Below, piece after piece: positions 16,679-28,000 of a stretch of DNA of 64,000 nucleotides. The first letter of the stretch is position 1. Each line of letters starts with the position of its first letter. The notes beneath the pieces are model-generated. The model saw only the letters and a program-made list of their open reading frames with translations. It did no database searches and was not told the origin of the DNA. The position numbers and the translations under genes were made by a program. The stretch lies in contig NZ_CP048630.1 of NCBI RefSeq assembly GCF_010669125.1, positions 3,716,001-3,780,000 of the forward strand. Direction: 5' to 3'. The DNA is from Ancylobacter pratisalsi (GTDB lineage Bacteria > Pseudomonadota > Alphaproteobacteria > Rhizobiales > Xanthobacteraceae).

Positions 16679-19600
16679 TTGTCTTTGCGCTTCTCGGATC
16701 ATGGCCCTGAATTCCCTTCTGCGCTTATCGACGCGTTGATGGCAGGGAATGTCGTGTTCCTGTGCGGCACAGGCATTAGCGCGCCGCAGCTCCCCGATTT
16801 CAAGTCGCTGGTCGACCGAACCTATGCGCGGCTCGGCGTCGAGATGGATGCGTCGGAGCAGCGATCCTATGACGGTCAGCGCTTTGAGGAAGTGCTCGGC
16901 GCCCTTGGTCGTCGGCTCGCAGATCCCGAGGCGATGATGCGCGCTGCCTCCGAACTGCTTGCGGTGCCCGCCGATCCTCAGCTCGACCAACACCGCACGG
17001 TGCTGCGACTTTCGCGCGACCTCAGCAATCGCGTCCTCACCGTCACCACCAATTTCGACACGCTGCTTGAGCGAGCGCTAGACCTACCTGCGCCGCTGGT
17101 CCGACCGCAAAGCTTTGCGGGCCAGTCGCTCCCTGCGCCTGGCGGTGCCGGCTTTTCGGGCATCATCCATATCCACGGCAGGTTGGTCGACCCGACGCTT
17201 GGGCTCGATCCGACGCCGCTGGTCCTCACCAGCGCCGACTATGGCGACGCCTATATGCGCTCGGGCTGGGCCTCACGATTCCTGTTCGATCTCGCCCGCT
17301 GCAAGACCATCGTCCTCATCGGCTACAGCGCCAACGATGCGCCGGTCCGTTACTTCCTAAATGTGCTGGAGGCCGACCGCGTCCGTTTTCCTGACTTGCA
17401 CCCCGTCTATGCCTTAGACGCCTATGAGGATGATCCTGTCGAGGCAGAGGCGGGGTGGGGCACGCTGGCGGTCACGCCGCTCACTTATTGCAAGCTTAAC
17501 CCCTTGACCGGTGCCCGCGATCATTCGCCGCTCTGGAATGACCTCCACCGGCTTGCCAATATCATCGAGCGCCCCAAGCGATCGCGCGAGGAGCTCGCGC
17601 GGCAGATTCACATCGGCTACAGCAGCGCGCTCACCGATCAGCAGTTGCGCGAGCTTTCGTGGCTCTTCACCGACCGCAGCGATCTCTGGCCCATCACGCT
17701 TGACACCATCACCGATCCAGGCTGGTTCCGCGTCTTTCAAGACAACAAACTCTGGTCGATTCAAGACGCCACTTGGGTGATCCCCGCCTGGATCGGGCGC
17801 AATTTCGAGGACCGCCAGCGCTTCACGATCGCCGTCGAATGGCACGCGACCCTGGGATATGACTTCCTCTCTCGCCTCGATCAACAGCTGCGGCAAGCCC
17901 CACCGGTATCGTCCTTCTGGCTCAAGGCATGGCGCATACTGCTTTCGGCCGGGCCGGCCGAGCGTGCCGGCGACTTCGACGAGAATGCCTATGCCCTCAA
18001 ACAGAAGCTCGAATCGGGCCTGATCCTCGATGGCGAGCTCGCGCAGGCGGTGAATCTTCTTGCGCCGATGCTCGTGGTCCGTCGACCTTGGCGGCTCCAT
18101 GAAGATGACGGGGATGAGGTGGCGGAATCTGTCGACGCGGAAGCTGCCGAGCCGCGGCTGTCGAATCTTGCCGCGCTCGATCTCCATGTCATTGACGAGT
18201 ATGGCGCGAACGAGATCATCGAAGCTCTGAATGCACTAGACGACTATGCGGTGCGTATCCTCGAACTTGGCAGCGAAGCTCTGCGCTCCTCGCTTCAGCA
18301 GTCGGTCGATCTCGGGATGATCGCCGAGGATTACGACACTAGCGACTACAGTGTCCCCTCGGTCGAGGATCATAGCCAGAACGAGCATCACAACGGCGTG
18401 ATCTTCCTCGTTCGTGCGATCGTGGACGCTTTTCCCAAAGCGGCCGCCGTCGATCGTGATCGCGCCCGCGCGCAGGCGGCGCAATGGCGGACCTGGCCCG
18501 GCCGGATGGGTACTCGGCTGCTGCTCCATGCGGCGCGCGACGTAACCGCTTTCTCGGCGGACGAAGCGCTGCAGCTACTGCTTGAGCTGGAGGACACCGA
18601 TTTCTGGATCATCCGCCGCGAGTTTGCCCTAGCGCTGCTCGACAGGGCCACAGCCACCACGCCCACGCTCCTGGATGCTATCGAGGCCCGGATCCGGACC
18701 AGCGGTGACGCCTACTATGCCCGCTATCCTCTGAAAGAAGGCCAGATCGACTGGCGCGCACATGCTCGCGACAGCGAGGTCTGGCTCCGTCTGAAGATGC
18801 TCGATGGAGCAGGCTCGCTCTCTGAAGCTGGCCGGGCCGAACTCGACGCAATCGTTGCCCGAAGGCCTCATCTCGAACGCGCAGTCGAGGACCGCGACTT
18901 TTTCGGTTCCTACAGCTATGGTGTACGGACCGTGGTGGGCGACAGCGGGCCGATCGTCGAGGCCGATCCTGACAATCGCCTGAAGGTCGCCGCGGAACTC
19001 AGCCAGAGCCCCGACATCGATCGGCAGATGGGCTGGAGAAGCTATTGCCGCTCCGACCCCAAAGGCGCGCTTGAGACACTCGTGGCCGCCGAGCTGACCG
19101 CGCCCAATGTCGCCTTGTGGGATGATCTGCTGGCGGCGCTAGCGGTCCGCAATGACGAGAAGGATGCGCCGCTGCGCAACCAGCTCGTGGTCGATGCCCT
19201 GGCGCACCTTGAGGCGCTCGACATGCAAGCCCTCCAGCCAATTGCTGCGAGCGTGGTTGATCTACTGATGTTCGGCCCGCGCCGGCTCATCGCAAACCTT
19301 GAGGACTGGTGCGACCGGCTCTGGCCTGCGGTGCAGCTTCCCGACCACGAGATCGACTTCGAGAAAAAACTCTACGAGACCGCCATTAATCGCGCCGCCG
19401 GCAGGCTCGCGCAGGTCCTCCTGGCAGAGCTCGATCACACGCGTAAGACCGAGGGACAATATGAGGTACGCCAGCGTGCGCGGCTCGCTTTGGTCGCGAG
19501 CGACGAGGGTCAGGCGGGGATCGTCGGGCGCGCGGTGCTCATCCACGACTTTGCCTTCATGCTCCTTGCCGATGCGGAGCTGGTCGAGGCGCATCTTCTG

Positions 19601-20314
19601 TCGCGATTGGTGGCGGACACGGAGGAGGCGCGTGGGCTGCGCGCGGTGCTTGTGTCGCACAGCAGCATCACCCCAGAAGTCACCAAGGTGGCGCCCGAAG
19701 CCGTGTTGCGCGGTGTCGTCGAGTCCCGCGCGGATTCTGGTTCAGCTGCGCAGACAGCATCCGGCATTTTGCGACCAGCGCTCGCCTCGGTACGCGGCGA
19801 CGATGCCGACCGATGGGGCATTGGCGAGGCCGATGTCCGCCGCGCATTGCGCGAAGCGCCGCTCAAGATCCGCACCGGCACGCTCAATGTCTTGGTCCGC
19901 TGGATGCACAATGACAAGGGCGGTGCTGAGGAGGCCTGGGAGAAGATGGTTGCACCCTTCTTCGACCGGGTCTGGCCCAAGGAACGCCGCTTCGTCGACG
20001 ATGCGCTCAACCGCGACCTAATGGCAATCGCGGTAGGTTCGGGAAGGTTTTTCCCGGACGCGGTGGCGAAGCTGCGGCCCTTTTTCAGTCCTTATGCGCG
20101 CGAACGCGCCAGCGTTCATCCAATAAAGCAAAGCAAGGTGCCCGAGGCGTACCCGCACCACGTGCTCGATCTTCTCTGGCTGATTTTCGGCCCGACCGGC
20201 AGCAGCAGTTACGACATGGCAAACATTCTGGATCGCCTAGTCGCCGCAGACCCCTCAATAGAGATCGACCGACGATATCAGTCGCTCGAACAGCGAACTA
20301 TTCGTCTCCACTAG
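16679..20314 (+). CDS. SIR2-domain defence protein (DSR-like), 1211 aa
   Basis: The N-terminal 250 residues form a SIR2 domain: GTGIS (30-34), TTNFD (123-127), HIHGR with the catalytic histidine (164-168) and GYSANDAPVR (215-224). SIR2 proteins of this build (DSR1/DSR2, Thoeris ThsA) deplete NAD+ on phage infection and abort growth. The other 950 residues look alpha-helical and repeat-like, as in DSR proteins, where this part senses phage products. The frame has no ATG before residue 21. TTG 16679 is the first plausible start after an in-frame stop at 16664, and ATG 16739 would clip the Rossmann fold. It has no partner gene beyond the upstream orphan and converges on the NACHT gene. Confidence 0.85.
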   Translation: MSLRFSDHGPEFPSALIDALMAGNVVFLCGTGISAPQLPDFKSLVDRTYARLGVEMDASEQRSYDGQRFEEVLGALGRRLADPEAMMRAASELLAVPADPQLDQHRTVLRLSRDLSNRVLTVTTNFDTLLERALDLPAPLVRPQSFAGQSLPAPGGAGFSGIIHIHGRLVDPTLGLDPTPLVLTSADYGDAYMRSGWASRFLFDLARCKTIVLIGYSANDAPVRYFLNVLEADRVRFPDLHPVYALDAYEDDPVEAEAGWGTLAVTPLTYCKLNPLTGARDHSPLWNDLHRLANIIERPKRSREELARQIHIGYSSALTDQQLRELSWLFTDRSDLWPITLDTITDPGWFRVFQDNKLWSIQDATWVIPAWIGRNFEDRQRFTIAVEWHATLGYDFLSRLDQQLRQAPPVSSFWLKAWRILLSAGPAERAGDFDENAYALKQKLESGLILDGELAQAVNLLAPMLVVRRPWRLHEDDGDEVAESVDAEAAEPRLSNLAALDLHVIDEYGANEIIEALNALDDYAVRILELGSEALRSSLQQSVDLGMIAEDYDTSDYSVPSVEDHSQNEHHNGVIFLVRAIVDAFPKAAAVDRDRARAQAAQWRTWPGRMGTRLLLHAARDVTAFSADEALQLLLELEDTDFWIIRREFALALLDRATATTPTLLDAIEARIRTSGDAYYARYPLKEGQIDWRAHARDSEVWLRLKMLDGAGSLSEAGRAELDAIVARRPHLERAVEDRDFFGSYSYGVRTVVGDSGPIVEADPDNRLKVAAELSQSPDIDRQMGWRSYCRSDPKGALETLVAAELTAPNVALWDDLLAALAVRNDEKDAPLRNQLVVDALAHLEALDMQALQPIAASVVDLLMFGPRRLIANLEDWCDRLWPAVQLPDHEIDFEKKLYETAINRAAGRLAQVLLAELDHTRKTEGQYEVRQRARLALVASDEGQAGIVGRAVLIHDFAFMLLADAELVEAHLLSRLVADTEEARGLRAVLVSHSSITPEVTKVAPEAVLRGVVESRADSGSAAQTASGILRPALASVRGDDADRWGIGEADVRRALREAPLKIRTGTLNVLVRWMHNDKGGAEEAWEKMVAPFFDRVWPKERRFVDDALNRDLMAIAVGSGRFFPDAVAKLRPFFSPYARERASVHPIKQSKVPEAYPHHVLDLLWLIFGPTGSSSYDMANILDRLVAADPSIEIDRRYQSLEQRTIRLH

Positions 20315-20682
20315 GGCGTGTGATCAATCCCCCTCTCTACAGAGAAACACCTCGGGGAAGACTATCGATTGATAATTAAAGAAATAAAAGCTCACAGGGG
20401 AGCGAAGGCCACGAATGATCGGAGGGCGGTCGCCATGCCACCTGCGGTAGGTATCATTGACGGTGAACCGAAAGGTCGCCCGAACAACCGCCATTTTCGG
20501 CAGCTATCGAGGACGTTTGGTGCTGTCTAGGGTTCCTCGCCGTAGACTTCTATGACCCTCCTTCGCTAATGCCTGTTTCCGGCTACCACTGGTCGTGGGT
20601 GTCAGCGACCGAGACCCAAGCCTCCATTTCCGTCAAGATCGCGATGGTCTACATTTCCGAGATGCGACTGTGCGTCTATTAA
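20315..20682. other. Convergent gap between the SIR2 and HNH-NACHT genes
   Basis: Two large genes end toward each other here. An AT-rich stretch near 20360-20395 stands out, but I find no hairpin with a T-tract and no gene. Confidence 0.4.
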
Positions 20683-23600
20683 TTAGTTCCCGTCCTCTGC
20701 ATCGAGATCGGGCGTCAAGATCGGCCAAGGGCGCTCCGACGCAAGATCGGGATGACGTGGTTCCGATTCTGGCGCACCGTACTCGTCCCGGAGCTTGTCG
20801 ATGAGGTTGAGACAGCGGGTGGCGGGGTCATCCTTGCCGCCGCTGCCGGTCATCGCCAGCAACTTCCGGCGTAGCTCGACCGCCGGGACGGGCACAACAT
20901 TATAAGCGCCTTCCCAGTTCTCGGCCGGCACGTGTTCCGTGACGGCGCTTTGGATCGACTGCCACGTCAGAAACGAACGTCCGGTTTTCATCTCAAAATC
21001 GATCAGCATCAGTATGCCGTCCATGTCAGGATCTTCGGCGACTGCGCTAGCTAGCAAGGCAAGCTGCTTCGTTGTCGGCCCATCCATCAGGAGGCCGTGG
21101 ACATAGGCGCGGATCTCGGAGAACTCCGAAATCAAGCCACCCAATTCGCGCTGCCAACGCCACCCATCGTATGATTTGCAGTCGAGCGCGCCGCTGACAG
21201 TCAAATCAACGAGATGGCGCGCGGCGGAAATGGTACCGAGGCTCAACGCGGTCGCGCGCCACTGGTGATTTTTATAAAGGCGCGGGTCTTGTTCGGCGAG
21301 CCTGAAGATCACGCCTTCAGCGCCATCCGAGGGCGAATTGCTGAGCCCGCGGACCATCTCTTCGAGCATGCGCGGATCGCGCTGCGCCTCCGGTATCCCG
21401 CGCACTATGGCGGGCAGATCGGTGACGGACGTAGCGAACGGCAAAAGACGCAACCAATCACGTAGCTGATGTGCGTCGCTCTGTGTCAGAATCCAAGTCT
21501 CCTTCTTGGCTGCTTCAAAGGTCTCAGCAATGCCGTCGGCCACAAGCTTGATGTCGATATCCTCGCCAGAGAGGATCAGCGACAACAGCAAGGCTGCGCG
21601 CGCCTGCCTGGGCGCAAGAGAAATAAGCTTCTGGATCGTCGGATCACGCTGGCCATGCGGGAGCCGTGTTCCGACAATGCCGAGCGCAACCCCCAACTTC
21701 ACTTTCGCATCCGTCGAACCATCGACAATCAACGTGTCGATTGCGCCGAAGATCGCCTCCGCCTCGGCCGAAGTCGCGGTGGGATCGGCCGCGCGAGTCG
21801 CGTGGCGGGCTTGCACGCCCGAAAAATCTACACCGCTGTGGAACTTTTTGTCGTTTTCGGGTTCGTTCGCTTTGATCCACTGGACGAGCAGCACTCTTGC
21901 CGCCAGTTCACCAAAATGCTCATCTGCTAGGTAATCGGCCATCAACGCGGCAGTCTCAGGCGCATTGATGGCCAAGAATGCTCGTTGGAATTCGTGCGTT
22001 TGCGGCCACTGCGCTTCTTGTACAGATTTGTGATCTTTCCAGCCGCTGGCGGTCGCCTTCTCGCGGAAGGCCCGATAGCGACGTAAATTGTAGTCGAGCA
22101 ATCTCTTCAAAAGCGGAATATGTTCAACAGATGGAGCATGGCTCAACATCGTTGCAATAGAAGTGACCTGCTGACGCTCCACGTGTTCAGCGGCAAGCAT
22201 GTGCTCGCCCCAACCCCGCGCAAGGTCTCCGATTGCGGCCAAGCCTTCTTCACTAAAAGGTCGCGCCCTCTCTTCGTCGCTGTAGGTTTCACGAGAAAAA
22301 AGTTCGGCCAGTTGGACGATTTCCTCATTGCCGGCGTTTGCCGCCCTCGCTTGAACTGCGGCTACCAAACTTGCGCCTGGCGTATGGGCGATACGGTTTC
22401 GCAGACCGTGATAGCGATCACCCGCCGCCTGGTTGTACTTCCCGCTGGCGTCGCGCACGACTTTCCCAGCGGCAAGATACGCGTCGATCAGCCGGCCAAC
22501 AGCGTTTGGTCCCAGGACTGAAGCGGCGGCTTCGGCGCGATCGTCGTGGCGGCTTGTTTCTTCGAGAGCGATCCCGAGCAACGCGTCGTCTTCAAGGGCA
22601 AACCCGGCGGCCGCGAGAATATTGACCGCGCCGTAGAAGAGTTCGCGGTGCTCGCGCACGCGTCGCAGTAGCCCGTTAGCGAGAGCCTCCGGATATCGCT
22701 TTCGCGCTTCATACAACAAGTGTATTTCGCCATCGCGTTTCCGGTCGATCTCCATTTCGGCAATAATCTCAGTGACCTCGGTATCGCGGTCATCTCCGAC
22801 TGGCGCTTGAACGAGCGCGCGCAGGCGCTGAAAGTGCGAAATGCCAGCAACCTTGCGCCGCTCACGCGCGCGCCGGAGTTCCCGCTGGACGGCATCGACC
22901 GCAATATCGTCGAGGTGGCCCTTTTCGGCGAGGATGTCGTAGATCGCGTCGCCGGCATCAGCGAGCAAGTCGGCGACGTGGCGATCCGCTCGTCGAAATG
23001 AGAGCGCATCGACCACCGTCGCCTTCACGTCCGGATCGCCGTCAGTTTTCGCGATTGCAGTCGCAAGGTCGAGGCCGTCGATTCCGGCATGCGATGCGAT
23101 TTCATGCAGTACATTTTTGCGGATTTCCGGTGGCAAGGCTGCGATGCGCGCCGGCGCGTCGCTCCCAAGCACGGATGGGCGAAATCGCTTCGCCGCTCGG
23201 AGAGCAGGCAAGTGCACTTGGCTGTTTGGGTGCGAAATTAGCGGCCAAATCAGGTCGCCGAATTCTGGCCTGCCGGACGCGATCATGAAACGCACCGCGC
23301 GATCCACCTTGCCTGGCGCGTGCCACTGCTCAGCAATATCCCGCATTTCGGTGGCGATCGGTGCCCATACCTCGTCGGAGGCGCGGAAGATCATCTCGCC
23401 CGCGAGGACAGGATCGACTTCGAAAGCCGCACGGACGGCGGCGCTGCATGCGGCCTTATGTATGTGGTCGCCGCGCGCGCTTCGTTCGACAGCGAACAGG
23501 ACTGCTTCTTCCCACGGGCGCTGATCGAGCACTTCAACCTTCAGCTTCTCGCGTGCTGCCGGATCGCTGACGGCCTGTAGCATCAGTCGTTCGACGTAGT

Positions 23601-25059
23601 GCGAGGCGTACCATTCCTGAAATTGTTGGTGCTGGAACGAGTAGCCCGGCGTGTCGCCGGAGCGCGTCAGAACGTGATTGCTGACAAGCATGTCGAGCAA
23701 CGTGTCGGGCTGTGTGGAGATGGTCATCTGCCCATCGGCCATCAGGCCCCGCGCGGTCTCGGCAACTGCTTTCCGCGCGTTGCTGTCCGTGATCGCCGTG
23801 TTGGCCGTTGTCGTGGCGAACACGGCGAGGCCATCCAAATAGTCCTGCTGGAAGCCGAGGGCCACGGCATCAAGCGCCGCCGCACGGCGGGCTTCCTGCT
23901 CGTGTGCGGCAATGAAGCGCCGTAGCACTTCTTCCTTTGTTGTCGGAAAAGGCGCGCCCTCTGGCAGCGAGAGAAGTGCCGTGAGGTAGAGTGGGATGGT
24001 GACGAGTTCGCGGACACCCGCTGTCCGCCACGCCTGATCGACGAGCTGTACGCCAGCCTCGCCCCGCATGGCGCGCGCGATCTCCATTTGCTGCTCGTCG
24101 TCAAGCGGCAGTAAGTCGACTCGCGTCCCGCCGAACGGAATGTCGAGCGCCTGCTTGCGCGTGGAAATGACAAGACTGAGCTCCGGCAATTCAGCCTTGA
24201 GAGCAGTGATTTGCACGCGCGCGCGTTCGCGTGCGGCGGCATCCAGTTCATTCCAGCCGTCAAGAAGCAGCACGACGCCAGGCTTCGTAGCGACGGTGCG
24301 GAAATCTTGCTCTGAAATCCCGTTGAAAGCGGGGCGTTTGAGGATGGATGCGAGCAGCGCTCCACTTTCGATGGCCCAATCTCCCAGCGGTACGATGAGT
24401 GGCGTGACGTTGCCGATTTCCAACAGGCCGTCGGCGACCTGAAAGAGGGTTGTCGTCTTTCCCATTCCGGGTGCCGCGACAAGGATAAGGTCATCCAGCG
24501 TGGTCGCGGCCTTGGCAAGCGCGCGCGTGCTCAGCGCCTCGTCCACGTGCTTCACCTTTAACGTCAGCGTGAGCGCCACGTTTGTGCCCGGCCATTTGGG
24601 CGTTCGGCGGAACACGGCCAGATCGGCTGAGGCCGCTGCCTGCAGGCGGCGCCCCCGGTCGTCCGGCGTGGGCGCTTGCATGTCGGGCCCGTACGGCACG
24701 TTGTGCATCACGCTGCGCCACGAATCCTCGTTCGTCTGTCTCTTCCACGCGCGCAATTCGTCGACAGTGAATTTCGAATCCTTGGCATCGACAGCACGCC
24801 CATGCACGTCGCAGAGCCAGATGCCGTTGTCAGCGGCCGCGCGCTCTTCAGACGTCATCTGCACGTCGTAGCGGGGACCGCCAGGCGCGGCAGCGCAGAT
24901 GTGCGAGGCTTGGCCGATATTGATTTCACCCGCGCCATCGGATGTGGCGGCGTGGGTCAAACGACGGCATGCCGGATTGGAGCAGTGGCCGCGCGCTTGC
25001 CGCTCAATGGCCCGTTTGGTTGCGGGCGAAAACTCGTCTCTGTTCTTAGTCTTCGCCAT
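20683..25059 (-). CDS. HNH nuclease-NACHT ATPase with helical-repeat tail, 1458 aa
   Basis: The N-terminus (about 15-110) is an HNH nuclease: C26 and C31 of CSNPAC, ASHI with the catalytic histidine (H53), then DNGIWLCDVHGRAVD (77-91). A NACHT/STAND NTPase follows, with Walker A AAPGMGKTT (195-203) and Walker B VVLLLDGWNELD (262-273). The last 900 residues are helical and HEAT-like. Bacterial NACHT proteins with nuclease effectors sense phage proteins and then cleave DNA; that role is inferred here. ATG 25059 lies within the 3' end of the upstream Cap4-like gene (14-base overlap), so the two are one operon. The longer in-frame start would run deep into the upstream gene. Confidence 0.85.
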   Translation of the reverse strand: MAKTKNRDEFSPATKRAIERQARGHCSNPACRRLTHAATSDGAGEINIGQASHICAAAPGGPRYDVQMTSEERAAADNGIWLCDVHGRAVDAKDSKFTVDELRAWKRQTNEDSWRSVMHNVPYGPDMQAPTPDDRGRRLQAAASADLAVFRRTPKWPGTNVALTLTLKVKHVDEALSTRALAKAATTLDDLILVAAPGMGKTTTLFQVADGLLEIGNVTPLIVPLGDWAIESGALLASILKRPAFNGISEQDFRTVATKPGVVLLLDGWNELDAAARERARVQITALKAELPELSLVISTRKQALDIPFGGTRVDLLPLDDEQQMEIARAMRGEAGVQLVDQAWRTAGVRELVTIPLYLTALLSLPEGAPFPTTKEEVLRRFIAAHEQEARRAAALDAVALGFQQDYLDGLAVFATTTANTAITDSNARKAVAETARGLMADGQMTISTQPDTLLDMLVSNHVLTRSGDTPGYSFQHQQFQEWYASHYVERLMLQAVSDPAAREKLKVEVLDQRPWEEAVLFAVERSARGDHIHKAACSAAVRAAFEVDPVLAGEMIFRASDEVWAPIATEMRDIAEQWHAPGKVDRAVRFMIASGRPEFGDLIWPLISHPNSQVHLPALRAAKRFRPSVLGSDAPARIAALPPEIRKNVLHEIASHAGIDGLDLATAIAKTDGDPDVKATVVDALSFRRADRHVADLLADAGDAIYDILAEKGHLDDIAVDAVQRELRRARERRKVAGISHFQRLRALVQAPVGDDRDTEVTEIIAEMEIDRKRDGEIHLLYEARKRYPEALANGLLRRVREHRELFYGAVNILAAAGFALEDDALLGIALEETSRHDDRAEAAASVLGPNAVGRLIDAYLAAGKVVRDASGKYNQAAGDRYHGLRNRIAHTPGASLVAAVQARAANAGNEEIVQLAELFSRETYSDEERARPFSEEGLAAIGDLARGWGEHMLAAEHVERQQVTSIATMLSHAPSVEHIPLLKRLLDYNLRRYRAFREKATASGWKDHKSVQEAQWPQTHEFQRAFLAINAPETAALMADYLADEHFGELAARVLLVQWIKANEPENDKKFHSGVDFSGVQARHATRAADPTATSAEAEAIFGAIDTLIVDGSTDAKVKLGVALGIVGTRLPHGQRDPTIQKLISLAPRQARAALLLSLILSGEDIDIKLVADGIAETFEAAKKETWILTQSDAHQLRDWLRLLPFATSVTDLPAIVRGIPEAQRDPRMLEEMVRGLSNSPSDGAEGVIFRLAEQDPRLYKNHQWRATALSLGTISAARHLVDLTVSGALDCKSYDGWRWQRELGGLISEFSEIRAYVHGLLMDGPTTKQLALLASAVAEDPDMDGILMLIDFEMKTGRSFLTWQSIQSAVTEHVPAENWEGAYNVVPVPAVELRRKLLAMTGSGGKDDPATRCLNLIDKLRDEYGAPESEPRHPDLASERPWPILTPDLDAEDGN

Positions 25060-28000
25060 CGTCGGCTTGCTCGGGTGAGGTCGTTTGGAGTTGCTCGAAC
25101 GGTTGCCCTTCGGCTGAAATACTGTCGATCTCTGCAGATAACAAAAGCAGAGACACATACCCCGTGGCTTCGGCGATTTTGCTTGAAGTTCCACCAATCG
25201 CAGCCTGCGCTTCTGCGGCGAAATCAACGTCCCCAGTTCGCAGATGCTCGATCAATTCGGACACATCCGATTGCAGGGCCTGGTCAAAAGCATTGAGCCG
25301 TCGGGTCAGTTCCTCGTACTTTCTTTCGAAGGCAGCCTCCAAACTCCGACGGGCAGCAATCTCTTCTTCGGGACGAGTCTCATTGCCGAGCCGTTTCTGA
25401 TCCATTGCTCCAAGTTCGCTGGCAAGGCTCAGCACCTCCCCAAACATGCTTCCCATAGCAGATAGGGCTTGTGGCAATCCGAGTTGTTCGGCCCAGAAGG
25501 CAGCTCCTTCCACGTCGGGAAGGAGGGTCTGGTAACCAGACTTTGCGAGCGCCGGGAACGCGACATCCTCAATGTAAGGCATAATCGTCAGGTGGATCGA
25601 CGGGTCCACCAATGACCGCACGAGTTCGGCTTGTTCAGCGAGTGCAACCACCGCATCTGCTATGTCGGACGCGAGCAACAGTGCGAGAACCTCTGCAGGT
25701 GGCCACGGTAGAATACCCTTGGCGTTAACGCGGAGATGGAACTGTGCGGCGATCCCGGCCTCCTCTGCCAAGCGTTCAATTTCTGCCTTTCGCTGAGCTA
25801 GTCGTGTTTCCCCGGCAGCTTTGGCAGAGAGGGATACGAGCCGAACGGAGTTGCCTACTCGCGCGCCTTTGCCTCGTGTCGCCCAAGTTACCGCTGGCGC
25901 TTGCTTCCTTTCATGGGCTTCTCCGGCCAGAAGTCGCAACGTCTCCAAGAGCGTCTTGAGACGGTTAAGCATTAGCGGAGGCCCGCCTCCTATAAGCTGC
26001 CAAGGTTCTTCGAGAGTGGTGGTGTCGACATCGGTGATGAGATCGCTCAGCCAGGCAATGTATGCGCCAGCTTGGTCAGGCAATTTCACGAACCTCGCGA
26101 TGACATTGACGCTCGCGCTGTGCAGGAGGTTCTGAAACTTGGTGACGTTGGTATTTGTTTCGTTGCTTCCGGCACCCGACGCTTTCAATGACGAAATAGC
26201 AGGAGGAGTCAGCGCCTCTGTCTCAGTGTTGATGGAGTTTAACGTTTCGAAGAGTCCGTTAGGTGCATTCTTTCCGCGAAAATGGGTGTCGAAGATCTTT
26301 TCCAACGTCGGCACAAGGGCATCGAGAATCACCACGCCTCTGGCAAGATAATCGCTATAGCTCGGAGCGGCGACGCGGCGGGAGATCAGATCCCGCCAAC
26401 GCCGGTTCCATTGAGGAACCGACGGTGGAGGAAGATTTTCTCGGGCAATCCGCTTTGTCCCCAGCGGCAACTGGACAAGGCCAGCCAATTCGCCGCTTGC
26501 AGTAATGGCGTTGGACGCCGCAATGTCAGCCGACGGACACAGTGCCAATATTCGTTCGCACAAACTCACAACTGCGTCGTGCGGATTTTTCTGGACAGAG
26601 CCGGCAACGTACCAAAGATCGCAACGGACGATCACTCCGTCATCGGCATCTTGGATTGTTACAGGCCCGGCCCAAGCTGTCTCTGCCTGAACCCGTGCGA
26701 ACAGCGCCTCTTGCCCGATCTCGGCGACCCAACCACCAGCGACCTCTCGATCCAGGGCGGACAAGGTGCCCATTAGAGACGCCAAGAGATCGAGATTGGC
26801 ATTCAAGAGGCCGTCTGGAGCCTGCATGAGGCTGGTCCGCACCGCGACTGGCAATGGCATTCCGACCAACGCTGCGAGAATCTCATCTAAGCTCGCCAAA
26901 TCAGCTGTCTCGATCAGGACAGACAGGACAGAGGGTGACATACGCTCCATCAACAGGCGACGAGGGTCATCGTCCGGCGAACCTTTGATCTGCGAAAGTC
27001 GACCCGCCGCGGCCTGGACCTCCGGGATGATGCTGAGACTACTCAAATCAATACCGGCGACCCCGAACATTGCGGCGTTCGTGATTTGCGTTCGCGGCAA
27101 CGCACGCGCTTCGGGAGTGTCCAGCCATTCGCCCACGCCCAAGGAAACACGGCCCGAACCTAAGCCCCGGAGCGCTGAGGCCAACGCCCGCGCATCCTGC
27201 TCGCTCTCCAAGCGGACAATTAAGCCATTGAGCACAGCCGGGACAGGTAGGCGCCGCGCAGATAGCGTGTCCGCGACCAAGGGCTCGAGATTGGTAGCGG
27301 GCACGCTTGCGACCGTCCGTTCGAAACTCGTTTCGAGGGTCGGCAATGTTGTTTGGTGCGTGAGCTGCAGCAATTCTTCGGATCGAAGCTGGTGTAGGCC
27401 CGTGACTGCGCCAGGAGCAGGTGAACGAACCAGATGTTCCTGGATGAGGCGTTGTAATGCGCGTGACAGATCGGCCTCACTGACCGAGAGCGCGCGTGCC
27501 AATCGCGATGCATCGACTTCAGCATTCGCTGCGCCTGCCCAAGCGCCGGATCGCAAAATATCAAGTTCGAGGGAACGCATCGGATCTGAAACCCTGGCCG
27601 CAACCTGGTCGGCGAGGAGTTCGTGCATCCTCTGTCCGCGCGTCAGGATATGGACATATTCGAGAAGAAGACCATCGCTCATCTTCCACGGCTCGTACCA
27701 GCCTGCCCAGTTCGTCTTTTCAGCTTCGCGCAGTTCTCGCCAGAGTCGTTCTGCGAGTTCATCATCAGGATCGGCACGTATTTCGGCTGCACGCGCACGC
27801 TCGGCAATCAGCGTGACATCTTCTTCCCGGACCGAGCCGAGCAGGACGACGCCGGGCACAGACATCGCTTCTTTGAGCAAGCCGCCCCAGCTTTCCGGCC
27901 CATTCCGGCCGACGTCATCCATGACAAAGCCCAGGGGACTGTCTTCTGATGCGCGAAACGTCCGGACCAACTGGCGCAGAGATGGAATATCCGCCGCGCT

